30,371 bases of DNA, taken from the NCBI GenBank assembly GCA_000934455.1, contig KN889459.1:1-30371 (forward strand), given 5' to 3'. Numbering within the stretch: position 1 is the stretch's first letter; the number at the start of each line of letters is the position of its first letter. This document shows positions 1 through 9,500 of the stretch, one piece after another. The DNA comes from Apostichopus parvimensis. Taxonomy: Eukaryota; Echinodermata; Holothuroidea; Aspidochirotida; Stichopodidae. Below the pieces are notes generated by a model, which was given only the letters and a program-made list of their open reading frames with translations, was not told where the DNA came from and did not search any database. Made by a program: the position numbers and the translations under genes.

Positions 1-117
1 CTTTTGTTACGAACTAACAGATTAACTAACATGGTGATTTCATGAGCTGATTCCCACAGTTAAAAATATATTTCTACACAGCCCGTCTGTATTCTTTTAA
101 CTACTGTGAAAATGGGC

Positions 118-204
118 TGTAATTTTACCACGCTCCCCAGCCCAACCGGCCCACCGGCCCACCGGGCATTGCCCAAATGCCCCGTGTGGCCAGTCCGCCA
201 CTGT
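118..204 (-). repeat. GC-rich possible transposon terminus
   Basis: On the minus strand this patch begins CAGTGGCGGACTGGCCA and continues with tandem GGTGGGCCGGT-like units, unlike the AT-rich surroundings. CAGTGGCGGACTGG-type ends recur in non-autonomous DNA transposons of many animals (from memory, unverified). I could not find the opposite terminus or a target duplication, so this is only a candidate fragment. Confidence 0.25.
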
Positions 205-324
205 CATAAAGGCTTTACTTTTGACAGCAGGTCATGGGAAGTAGGAGTTTGATAAGTTCACTGACAAGGATGAAGGAAAGAGAGAGCGATGAAGAAGTGG
301 AGAGAGATAGAGTGGAAGCTAGAA

Positions 325-346
325 GGGGGGGGGGGGGGGGGGGGGG
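325..346. repeat. Poly-G tract, 22 G
   Basis: Twenty-two consecutive G residues follow a purine-rich GAGAGA/AGAAG lead-in. It is the longest of about nine G or C runs of 10 or more bases in the window. Length may be affected by sequencing or assembly error. Confidence 0.9.
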
Positions 347-990
347 TGAGGAGGATTTACCTTTAAAGTAAAATGAAAAGTAAAATGTAGCCTACGAAGT
401 CTTATAGAAGTCTGTCATTAAAATATAATTTAAAAAGTATTTGCTGTTACCTCATGCAGTGGACAGCGTTTTATTGTTTAAAGAAAAAAAAACGAGTTTG
501 TGACGATGTTATAGATTTTGATCATACAGATTGATAGCAACATTATGTTCTTGTAGTTAAATTAAATAATTTATGGCTCACAATATCTTTGCTGTGATTG
601 TGCATGGACATGTCCATTAATTGCCGAATGGTAAAGCAAAAAGGACGTCTAACCACCATTTCAACGTTAGAAGCCTGAACGGTGGTTCTCAGGAGGAAAT
701 TAATCCGGGGAAAGGGGGTGGGGTGTTTTAAGCTTCACTATAGGAGGAAAGAGAGACGAAGGAGGGGGCTGGACAATGGTATATAAAGATGCATGTATAT
801 CACCCCAGACTCTTTAGTAAGGACGCAGTTTAAAATAAGCCTATAGCCTATCTTATCAAAACAAATATAAAAACTCGGCAAGTATTTAACTTCTTCGCCA
901 TCTTAAATTTCCTTCTATACTCTTCAACACCGTGATAATCTGTTTTTGTCATATATCGGATAGTGTATTTTCTCTGTATATAATTTGACC

Positions 991-996
991 TTTATT
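991..996 (-). terminator. Candidate polyadenylation signal of LRR gene
   Basis: TTTATT on the plus strand reads AATAAA on the minus strand, about 330 bases beyond the stop codon of the LRR gene. This would give a short 3' UTR. Hexamers of this kind are common in AT-rich DNA, so position is the only support. Confidence 0.35.
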
Positions 997-1322
997 GGCC
1001 TAAATGTACATTCGTTCATATACATTAACGCTTACAATTAAATGGAAATTATTAAAAGGAACGAGAATTTCTTCGGTCGATGAGGCTATTATAAGCTAAT
1101 AAATTGTATACTACAGGCCTATATTTCGGGTTAGATTAATTACCAGTTCTACGAAACACTTCACAAATACTTTACATAGCATTAATAGAAAAACATTGTA
1201 CACTATTAACTTGAGTGAATTTGGTTATGTAGTATCTGTGGAACACATGTTATATTTATATCATATATATGTCAGATAACGCTAACAGAGCCTTCATGGA
1301 GTATCGTTGATTAATTGTCCAT

Positions 1323-3974
1323 TTAGCAGACGCTGGTTTCTTTTCGAAACACTTGATTTTCATAAATTTTCTCACCAGAATCTTCACTTTCCATATTTGT
1401 ATCATTACTGTTTGATTTGAAGGTTTTTAGACGCACCTCCCGACCGGTAGGGGGTACGTTATGGTGCTTCAGTCGGGGTGCCGTGAGGCTGTACCGACGA
1501 GGCACGTCATGGTGTTGATTAGTGTTGTAGATATACGGATCAGATGTTTCTTCGGTTTTAGCGTTAACATTGTCGTACAACTCCGTATCGTCGATTTCTC
1601 TTGTATTAAACGAAGAATTTGAAAAAGTATCTGCACACGATTGTGAAGTAGAACGTGTTTTCTTTAACAACTGATAATATTTGTATCCGACGATTCCAAG
1701 AGATATCAATAATATAAGAACAATGATACCACTTATTTCGAGAAAAATGAAGGTCAGGTTCAATTGGGAATTAGAGGACACAATTTGCGATCCGGTTGTA
1801 AAATTCATATTTGTTTCCATGGTAACATAGGATGTCGTGTTGGAGTTTGTAGAGCCAGACAAACTGGAGGTACGTTTAGGATACTGAGAAGAGAATGGTG
1901 ATATGTGTTCATCTTCAGTAGATACTGCAGCTGAGGTAGACGCGATGGGAATCTCTGTAGCTTTGTCTGTGGCGTCGGAAATTTGTGTTGCGTAATTTGC
2001 TGTGGAGAATCTGGTGTAAGTGCGATTAGTTGATTTTTCAGAGGATTCATACATTGGAAACATTTTAGTAGAGGGCATTATACTAGTTACTTCTTCTGTA
2101 ACAGAACTGAAGATTTGATATAATATTTCTGAAAGCAAACTGCGGTTCAAATCCGTATTATTAGTTACCTTGGTGACTGGAAAGTCTTCTGCGGTCAATC
2201 TAGGAGAGGAGCTTTCCCCATGGCACTGAAAATCACTTTCCGAGAGTAAAGAGATTACTTTTCCTGACAGTTCAGTTGGACTGACACATTCGGTGAGATT
2301 ATCGATCGTAATCAGTTCGATGTAAGCGATCAACCATTTCAGATTACAGTCACATGACCAGGGATTCTCGTGAATATTCAAGAGACCAATGTTAGGCGTA
2401 TTTTGGAACAAACCTTCTGGTAATGTTGATAACTGATTTTTAGTCATTTCCAGTTTGGTTAGATTCCCGAGACCATTTAGTGCATCTTTGTCGATAGATA
2501 AAAGAGATCCGTTATGAATTTCAACATTTTCAAGAGAGGAAAGATTTGCAAATGCATTAGCAGGAAGATATTCGAAATTTGAATTACGAATCACTAGACG
2601 TAACAATCGTTCACCTCCGGCGTGACTTAGAAATTCTACCGGAAATTTCTCCAAGCCGTAAAACACAATGGTTGTCATCTTTGATGGCAATGAGTCGGAA
2701 AATCTGAATCGATAAAACGAAGAAGGAAGATTTTGCAATGAGAGAACTTTTAAGTTATCCAAAACTGACAAAGATCCATTTTCGATTTCAATGTCTAGAT
2801 CTCCCAAAGAAAACTTCTGAAGATATGGTAAAGCTTTGGTAAGATTAAGATCAATCCGCTTCGTGTTGCTGTGTTGTATGTACAGATGTTGGAGTTGTGG
2901 AACTATATTATTATCGCGGCAGCCGGTATCGATAAAAAGACGGAGAGTAAAAGTTACGTTTGTGTTGGACATAAAGAGAGATTGAAGAATTGGAAGTTCT
3001 CCTAAAGAACAAAAGGGTAAAGACAATTGTATATTGTTACTAACGTCTAATGTCTTCAAAAACGGTAAATTTGAGAGGTTATGTATCGACGTAAGCTGGT
3101 TGTCGTTTAATCGAAGTGTTTCGAGATTTCTCAGGTCGTTGGTGATCGAAAAAGTCAGATTTGTCAGACGATTTTGTGCCAGAGATAAGGATGATAAGTT
3201 CGATAATGATTGGAACGTATCGTCCCCTACATAATCAATAACGTTATCAGAAATCGATAAATATCGTAAATTATCGAGACCAACAAAAGTGAAATTGTCA
3301 AGTTCACGTATCCTGTTGAAGGATAAATTTAATGTGCGTAGGTTTTGTACAACCTGAAATATTTCTCTATCGATGAAGTAAATCTCATTTTCTTTTAAAC
3401 TTAAAAAAATAAGATTAACCAGACCACTGAATATACCTGTGTAAAGTGTTGATATTTTATTCCGGCTCAAATCCAAAGATACCAATTTGGTCAAATTTTC
3501 AAATGTCCCATTTTCAATAATTTCGACGGCATTCGAGGTCAGAGATAAGAACTTCAAATTGAATAAATTGTGAAAGTTAGTCGCATCGAGAGAAGTCAAC
3601 TCATTTCCATCCAAATTCAATTCTATTAAACTAGTCAAACTGGCAAACGACCCATTTTCGATATCTCGTAGTTTGGAATTCTGTATCATCAATACAAGCA
3701 AGCCTTCATAACCCAAATCAACGAAATCGGCTTTATAAATCTTGGATATATTTTGATATTTCAGTTTCACTGTGGTTGTATTTGGAGGTAAAGTGGATGG
3801 AATTCTTGATAACCCATCATGAAAACACGCAAAGACGCCTTCATAGGTACAAAAACATTCTTCAAAACCTAGACAGGTTGCTTGCTCACTTGCCAGTGTT
3901 GTAAAGTTGGAATTAAATGCAGATAAAACAGAACACATTAGAAACGAAATGAACGAAATGCTTCCGATATCCAT
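1323..3974 (-). CDS. Single-pass LRR transmembrane receptor-like protein, intronless
   Basis: The ORF has 883 codons and no interruption. The start is at 3974, with an in-frame TGA five codons upstream and G at +4. Residues 1 to about 28 form a hydrophobic signal peptide. C34, C40, C42 and C50 form an LRRNT-type cap. About 18 leucine-rich repeats follow (about 66-539); those starting near residues 113, 137, 161, 185, 209, 233, 257 and 281 are spaced exactly 24 residues apart, the typical extracellular class. An LRRCT cap starts at NPWSCDCNLKWL (C541, C543, C563, C584). Residues 586-740 are a Ser/Thr-rich, probably O-glycosylated stalk, and 742-764 a transmembrane helix. The tail of about 118 residues has a KK stop-transfer signal and tyrosines in YDNV (800), YIYN (814/816) and YENQ (871); the first and last fit the pYxN SH2-docking pattern. 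There is no TIR, Ig, FN3 or kinase domain. Many N-x-S/T sequons support an extracellular N-terminal part. Ligand and function are unknown; adhesion or immune recognition are possible by family analogy. Confidence 0.9.
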   Translation of the reverse strand: MDIGSISFISFLMCSVLSAFNSNFTTLASEQATCLGFEECFCTYEGVFACFHDGLSRIPSTLPPNTTTVKLKYQNISKIYKADFVDLGYEGLLVLMIQNSKLRDIENGSFASLTSLIELNLDGNELTSLDATNFHNLFNLKFLSLTSNAVEIIENGTFENLTKLVSLDLSRNKISTLYTGIFSGLVNLIFLSLKENEIYFIDREIFQVVQNLRTLNLSFNRIRELDNFTFVGLDNLRYLSISDNVIDYVGDDTFQSLSNLSSLSLAQNRLTNLTFSITNDLRNLETLRLNDNQLTSIHNLSNLPFLKTLDVSNNIQLSLPFCSLGELPILQSLFMSNTNVTFTLRLFIDTGCRDNNIVPQLQHLYIQHSNTKRIDLNLTKALPYLQKFSLGDLDIEIENGSLSVLDNLKVLSLQNLPSSFYRFRFSDSLPSKMTTIVFYGLEKFPVEFLSHAGGERLLRLVIRNSNFEYLPANAFANLSSLENVEIHNGSLLSIDKDALNGLGNLTKLEMTKNQLSTLPEGLFQNTPNIGLLNIHENPWSCDCNLKWLIAYIELITIDNLTECVSPTELSGKVISLLSESDFQCHGESSSPRLTAEDFPVTKVTNNTDLNRSLLSEILYQIFSSVTEEVTSIMPSTKMFPMYESSEKSTNRTYTRFSTANYATQISDATDKATEIPIASTSAAVSTEDEHISPFSSQYPKRTSSLSGSTNSNTTSYVTMETNMNFTTGSQIVSSNSQLNLTFIFLEISGIIVLILLISLGIVGYKYYQLLKKTRSTSQSCADTFSNSSFNTREIDDTELYDNVNAKTEETSDPYIYNTNQHHDVPRRYSLTAPRLKHHNVPPTGREVRLKTFKSNSNDTNMESEDSGEKIYENQVFRKETSVC

Positions 3975-4412
3975 TGGTAAAGTTTTTCAATCTTGGTCTC
4001 GTACAAAAAGTTTCCAAATTTATAAATTGGCACAGTTATGAGTTCTTTTGTCTGTGTAGACGTCAGGTGTTTGTACCATATTCACAACCTATATACAACA
4101 TGTATGAAAAATATTTGAAACAGTCCAGTTTAATGAAACTTCTTTTTCGTACGCCTTCTTCAGTTTAGCCGAAGGAAGTCTTCTGTAATTTAAGGTTCGG
4201 AGAACTTGTAAGTTTAAAAGAATCAACATGACTAAGAAGAGGAACTTCACTGTATAAGAATGATAATAAGTTTTTGACAGTTATTTATGGTTGTTGAAGT
4301 TGCTCAGGAGTTTAATCGAAACTTGACATCATCCATCTTTTTTACGATAAGCAAATTAACTTGAGGTTTTTTCTATTGTTCAAGACGATACTTGCAAGTA
4401 TATGAGTTTGAG

Positions 4413-4420
4413 TTTATATA
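4413..4420 (-). promoter_or_regulatory. Candidate TATA box of LRR gene
   Basis: The minus strand reads TATATAAA here, about 440 bases upstream of the LRR start codon. A transcription start some 30 bases downstream would leave a 5' UTR of roughly 400 bases with no need for an intron. The surroundings are AT-rich, so chance occurrence is possible. Confidence 0.3.
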
Positions 4421-5499
4421 CCAACAATATAAAATTGCGCAATATACATAAGTGAATACAAGGAAGTGAAGGACGTATAAGGGAACGAATGAAACAAATC
4501 CTACTACCAGAAGTTTCCCTTTACAAATGGCGAGGGAGTAAAAGGAACACGAAGAATAAATATGATTAAAAATATAGAATCTAGAAAATAGTCCATTAGA
4601 AGCTTTGTGTTTTAACTAGTACCTTAATGAAATTTAAGTTCCATATCTATGTTACGGGGACAGATGCAGTTAGCCAAGTTACCATCATCCTTACAACTTA
4701 TACCACAGAGATCTTTTTGACGAATACCCCCCCCCCCCTTTACCCTGTGAGCTCTCATTTTGTACGTCATGTACGTCATATTGCCATTAGGATTCAGAAA
4801 TCTTCCCGAAGCCATAACCCAAGGAGAGTCTTTGTTCCTTTACGGTGGGGGCCGAATTAATTTTATTAAATGCAAAGGAACAGGGATTGTGGAGCCAGTG
4901 TGATGATTATAGCCCAAGAGCTGCAATATAATAATATGCTTAAGTAAGGCTACTTTTACACAGCATTAAAGTAAGTGACTGCAGCCTGCAGGACATTAAT
5001 TGGGATGCTGTTGAATGTTTCTTCGGCTCACCAGACCGTTGCACTGCAAACTGCATTTCCAGCCGTCTACCACGTCGATTGATTGGCGAGGCAAACGGAG
5101 CAGATAATTAATGTAGGTAAATGAGCGAAAAATCAGTTAATTCAGTTTTGTTAAAATCGTACCACAATAACTTCAATGTCGGTCAAAAACAATCCTAGTA
5201 TCAACAAACACGGTGGGGAGAGCCGAAACAACCTTCATTCCTTGCCTTGGCGATGTCATGAAGTGGACCAACCATACTTTCAACTTTAGGGATGAGGAGT
5301 ATTTATATATGCGGGGGTGGGGAAGAGGCCTGGGGGGGGGGTGAGGAGATGTCAACCAAGCTGGCAATGGGTTACGAAGATCCCCGTCTCCTATGATTTT
5401 TCACCCCGGTTGTCCTGCATGATTAACAGCTCAGGCTGCTTCTTTGATTGAAATGGTCACCTGAGACATTTCTGTTTCCATAGTTTCATGCTAGCTAAC

Positions 5500-5526
5500 C
5501 CAATTTCACCAGGTATGATGACGTCA
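5500..5526 (+). promoter_or_regulatory. CCAAT box and full CRE palindrome, candidate LIG4 promoter
   Basis: CCAAT at 5500-5504 is followed by the perfect 8-bp palindrome TGACGTCA at 5519-5526, the consensus for CREB/ATF-family factors. Both lie about 115-140 bases upstream of a strong splice donor that could end a noncoding first exon. The arrangement (NF-Y site, CRE, then start region) is typical of TATA-less promoters of constitutively expressed genes. Assignment to LIG4 is inferred from position. Confidence 0.4.
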
Positions 5527-5551
5527 CGAACGTAGACAAGTTACAGCTTGA

Positions 5552-5584
5552 GGCATGCCCATAGAAATTGATTATGGGCATGCC
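5552..5584. repeat. Perfect inverted repeat, 12-bp arms, 9-base loop
   Basis: The left arm GGCATGCCCATA (5552-5563) and right arm TATGGGCATGCC (5573-5584) are exact reverse complements around a 9-base AT-rich loop. It lies between the CRE and the candidate leader-exon donor. It could be a dimeric factor-binding site or a hairpin in the 5' UTR. Confidence 0.85.
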
Positions 5585-5639
5585 ACTGTTACGGTGAGGC
5601 GCTCACTATATTAATTTCTGTAGGACTGAATCCGCGAAG
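5585..5639 (+). other. LIG4: Candidate noncoding first exon (3' part) of LIG4
   Basis: CGCGAAG|GTAAGA at 5633-5645 is a near-consensus 5' splice site downstream of the CCAAT/CRE elements. The matching acceptor would be AACAG ending at 6325, placing 11 leader bases before the ATG at 6337. The exon's 5' end cannot be fixed from sequence; the given start is nominal. No transcript evidence is available. Confidence 0.3.
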
Positions 5640-6336
5640 GTAAGAATTGTACTAATTAGAACTGAATGAAACTCTCTCCAAAGTTCATCGATTTCGTTAC
5701 TTTGTTTCAACGTCACCCCAAAAATGATAAGCCTCCTTACAATGGACTGGACTGTAAGCCAGATGAAAAGCTGCCTGTCGAGATATATAAACAGCTATCG
5801 CAAAATAAAACAAATTTGTTCTCGTAGTGGAAGTGATACATGCACACACTCCGCTGCGTGGATGAAATGTAGATCATTGCCTCAGCCTCGTTCTGCATGA
5901 TTACTTCTTAACGTAACCTGAGTAAAACTTAAGGATGATTGGTAGGCCTACTTAGTAAACACATCGCGCAACTTTCCCTCCGTTACAATATAATATCAGT
6001 TGTGATATCTCTAGGCTCTACTGAGTGTAGCAAGCATAGACTGGGGTATATTATACATTTGTTGGCCTTGCCTACACTAAGGCCTAGTGTATGAAAACAT
6101 GAAACAGTGTTTTGATAAAGGGATTGAAATGCTTCTGCAATTGAGAATAGGCCTACAATTGACTGTTACTTGAATTTGTATCATATGTAGGAACAGTGCT
6201 TAATACTTTTCACCCTGCAGTTTCCTTGTCAATATATATTTTACAGAATTAAATGACAATTTCAATTCTTCTCAACTCCATTTTTCAGCCTCATTATTTT
6301 TTTGACTGCATGCCAGGTATAACAGGCTCTTAAATT

Positions 6337-6522
6337 ATGGCAGACCAAGCTACACCTCAAGAAGAGACAGTTGCAACTTACATCCCTTTCGCTGAGCTGT
6401 GTGGATTCTTGGAGAAAGTTCAACGTAAACAAGGGAGTGACAACAAGAAAGCCATCTTCAAAAGTTTCCTGGAAAAATGGCGGGAATGCCACACACAACT
6501 TCACAAAAATAACCCAAATGTG
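6337..6522 (+). CDS. LIG4: LIG4 coding exon 1 (residues 1-62)
   Basis: Starts [11 protein letters not shown] and runs through [14 protein letters not shown] to LHKNNPNV, matching the first helices of the LIG4 DNA-binding domain. Phase-0 donor GTAGGC. Reading on past 6522 gives sequence unrelated to LIG4, so the exon ends here. Confidence 0.9.
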
Positions 6523-9500
6523 GTAGGCTATTTACAAATTGTTATGAGTAGAGATGATGGGGGAAAAATGGAAGTGGGAGGGGTATGGGACACTGTATTG
6601 TTAATCTTTGACCATGTAAGGTTTTGTACTTAAATGTCACTTAAGTTAGGGTAAAGTTTTCTTCCATATTGGTATTTGAGTTTTCTATCTACCGTGTGCT
6701 GCTGATTGATTGTAACCTTCTGGTTGCTTTGTACAGAAAGTCAATGACTAGCAAAGTTGCCCACAAAAGTAAATTTTGAATAAAAATGTTTTCTTCTTCA
6801 AGTTTTTTTATATGGTTGTTTGTTGCTGGTGTATCTGCTGTGATTTTGTGGTATTGTGTAGTATATAAGTAATCGTCCACATTTAAAATAATTATTTCCT
6901 TTTCAACAGAAAGATTCATTTTTCCCTGCTATGAGACTGATCTTACCGCAGTTGGAGAGGGAGAGAATGGCCTACGGCATCAAAGAGGTATTACAAGGGG
7001 TTCAGGAACAAACCGTCCTGTTATAGGAAAAAAGTTTGTGAATTGACCAGTCCTTTTACAAACATTGAATATTCTCAATCCTACTTATTTTATTTTAACT
7101 TTAAACTCAGCCAGTTAGTCAAACATGACTGAAATATACAGGCAAGGATATATTCTGTACTGAAAATAGTTGTCAGATGCTGTTCTATTAATGTGACTAC
7201 TGTATAATGTAATGTTGAATTGTTGATATTGACTTGGAATATTAATATACACATCTGTGATGACACTGATGAAACAAACGATAGCAAAATATTTTGACAT
7301 TGTTTCTCATGATTGGAGACCTTAACTTGCAAACTCAACAAGCTTGTTACAAATTCTAGTTGTTACAGCAAACTATTGAACAAAGCATAAGAGTTGGGTT
7401 AAGGTTATAGAGGCATAACACCCGCCCTCCCCTAAGTAAAATAAAAAGAGGATAACTAATATTTGGATGGTCTGTACTCTAACTATATTATCTCTAAATT
7501 CAATAAATACAGTATATACTGGGCACAACTGGTCACATGACCCAGTGAGCAACACACCCCTGGAATATAAGCATACAAAAACTAGAATTATATTCAGATT
7601 ACAGTTACAGGATACAATATACCTTGGCCTAGAAAATAGAGATGACATAAAATTCCGAATTATGTGGGATTACACAGAACTACAGAGAATTACATAGGAT
7701 TACAGATAATTACATAGGATTACACATACCTATAGGTCAGACTGGAAATAATCCACCTATATACAGATTGCAGAACTTGCAAGATACATGCACCTAGGCC
7801 TAGAGAAAAGAGATCACATAGAATTACATAGGATTACAGAGAATTACATAGGATTACAGGACACAGAATTACATAGGATTACACATACCTGTAAGTCAGA
7901 TCTGAAGTAAGCCATAATAACCCAACAATGTGGGTGTAGTATTTTTTTTCGTGTATTAAAGGTGTGTTGAAAGCAGAAACCTTACTATGCATTATTGATG
8001 GTCTTGAATGATCTTATTTTAATGATTTAATAATTATACCTTTGCATAATATTTTCATTCTAGTCCTGCTAGATGTCAAATTCTGACCCCCTTTGAGTCT
8101 ATACAAGATTTTGCTTTAATTTGATGTGAATAATTATTATTCTTTCTTATCTTGTTAGCACACACTTGCCAAACTCTATATTGAAATACTTGGTCTTGCC
8201 AAGGAGAGCACTGATGCAAAGAAGCTACTGAACTACCGGGCACCGACAGCCAAGCAAGTAAGCGATGACTTCACAAATCAATGCAAACTTCACAGATCCA
8301 TGTAAAACCTGGGAGTTTCCTGTGATATCTTTTTGTAGTTCTTTGTATGCAAGTGGGTAGCTTCTTTGAAGTTTTGACATAGAAATTGAAGTTGATAAAA
8401 ATGTCATCGGTTGTTTTGGAGAAATCTTTGATGTTAATGTCACAGAAATTGTTTTGAGAAAACTACCATGTTGCAATTCTTGTAAAGCACATATAGTTAA
8501 ATATTTATGTGTGGCAGTTGTGATTTATTTGATTCCTTTGCAAAAGACTTTGAAATGGCATTTCAATCATAATCTGTGTAAAACTGCAATATTGTGCAAG
8601 GGAAAAAGTGTTACAGTTTTAACTGGAATGTTGACTAAAAATAATATGCACTGCTGAAAAGAATATTTTGTGTTAGGATAAGTGTTTCATGTACTAGCAT
8701 GTCTGTAATTCTCACAAGAATTAGTTTATCAACTTCAAAACCTTTTTTGTTGTTGTAACTTCTTTGATCTACAGGAAGCTGGAGATTTTGCCAGTGTCGC
8801 CTACTTTGTCCTCAAAAATCGATGTCCAGAGAAAGGAAGGTTTGTTCAACTTGACCATGTTCTTTCTCAAGGTTTGGTTGAGGGGGGTGGGGTGGGGAGG
8901 GGAGAATGGGTGGGGGGATGTAGGTGGAGAGCTAGTGGAATTGGCTCTGACCAAAGTTATGCACATAAGAACAATAGTACCAACACTGTCTTCTACTCTC
9001 AGTAGCAAGAAGCCTTTCAGCTGTTGTCTTCATGTACCATTTACAGATGTTCCAGAAACAGAATTCTCTCTCGGGTATTTACTGTGAGTTTGCCCATGTT
9101 CTATCTAGGGGGGTTGCAGGCGGGGGGGGGGGCTTCCTCACACAGATCCTGTGAATCCTATATGGGTAGGCTTAAGTTACAGCATAAGATCACTTTGCCC
9201 ACCCAACCCCATCCCCCCTCATCTGTGAGAGTGATCCACCCCTCTGTTACAAGGTTGGCATATATGTAAATGTTGCCAAAAAACTGAATTTTTTGAGCTT
9301 TTCATTAAAAACAAATTCATACAAGAATAAATATAAACATGTCTTCACTTCCTTCTCATTCAGTCTGAAAATCAAGGAAGTCAACGATTGCCTCGACGCT
9401 GTCGCCTTGAACAACGCAGCCAAGAAGAAGGACGTCGTGAAGAAGAATTTGATGCATCTGTTGAGGAATACTAGTGCCATCGAACAGAAATGGCTGATCA

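Larger units (their letters stand above)
1..1322. other. Intergenic / 3' flank of the LRR gene
   Basis: No coding sequence is supported here. The stretch is AT-rich and ends at the stop codon of the minus-strand LRR gene, so its right part should be that gene's 3' UTR. A GC-rich patch at about 118-204 looks like the end of a dispersed repeat. A run of 22 consecutive G occupies 325-346. A plus-strand TATATAAA near 781-787 has no gene at a sensible distance. Confidence 0.6.
3975..6336. other. Divergent intergenic region
   Basis: This region separates the start codons of the minus-strand LRR gene and the plus-strand LIG4 gene, so it should contain both promoters and any 5' UTR exons. The LRR-proximal part has a TATA-like element. 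The LIG4-proximal part (about 5500-5640) has CCAAT, CRE, hairpin and donor-like sequences. Poly-C lies at 4727-4738 and poly-G at 5332-5341. Short open frames here overlap on both strands and resemble no protein I recognise. Confidence 0.6.

Noticed and set aside
781-787. TATA-box-like TATATAAA on the plus strand
   Set aside because: No plus-strand gene begins within a plausible distance; the next coding sequence is on the opposite strand.
4624-4860. Overlapping short open frames on both strands in the intergenic region
   Set aside because: They run through a poly-C tract, have no homology that I recognise, and mirror each other on opposite strands.
6523-6633. Extension of LIG4 exon 1 to the stop at 6633
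   Set aside because: The added residues do not match LIG4. Joining 6522 to 6910 gives [17 protein letters not shown], which does.
8840-9087. Extension of LIG4 exon 4 past 8839 (open plus-strand frame of Val/Gly-rich residues)
   Set aside because: The peptide is low-complexity and departs from LIG4 at once, while splicing at 8839/9364 restores the conserved sequence exactly.
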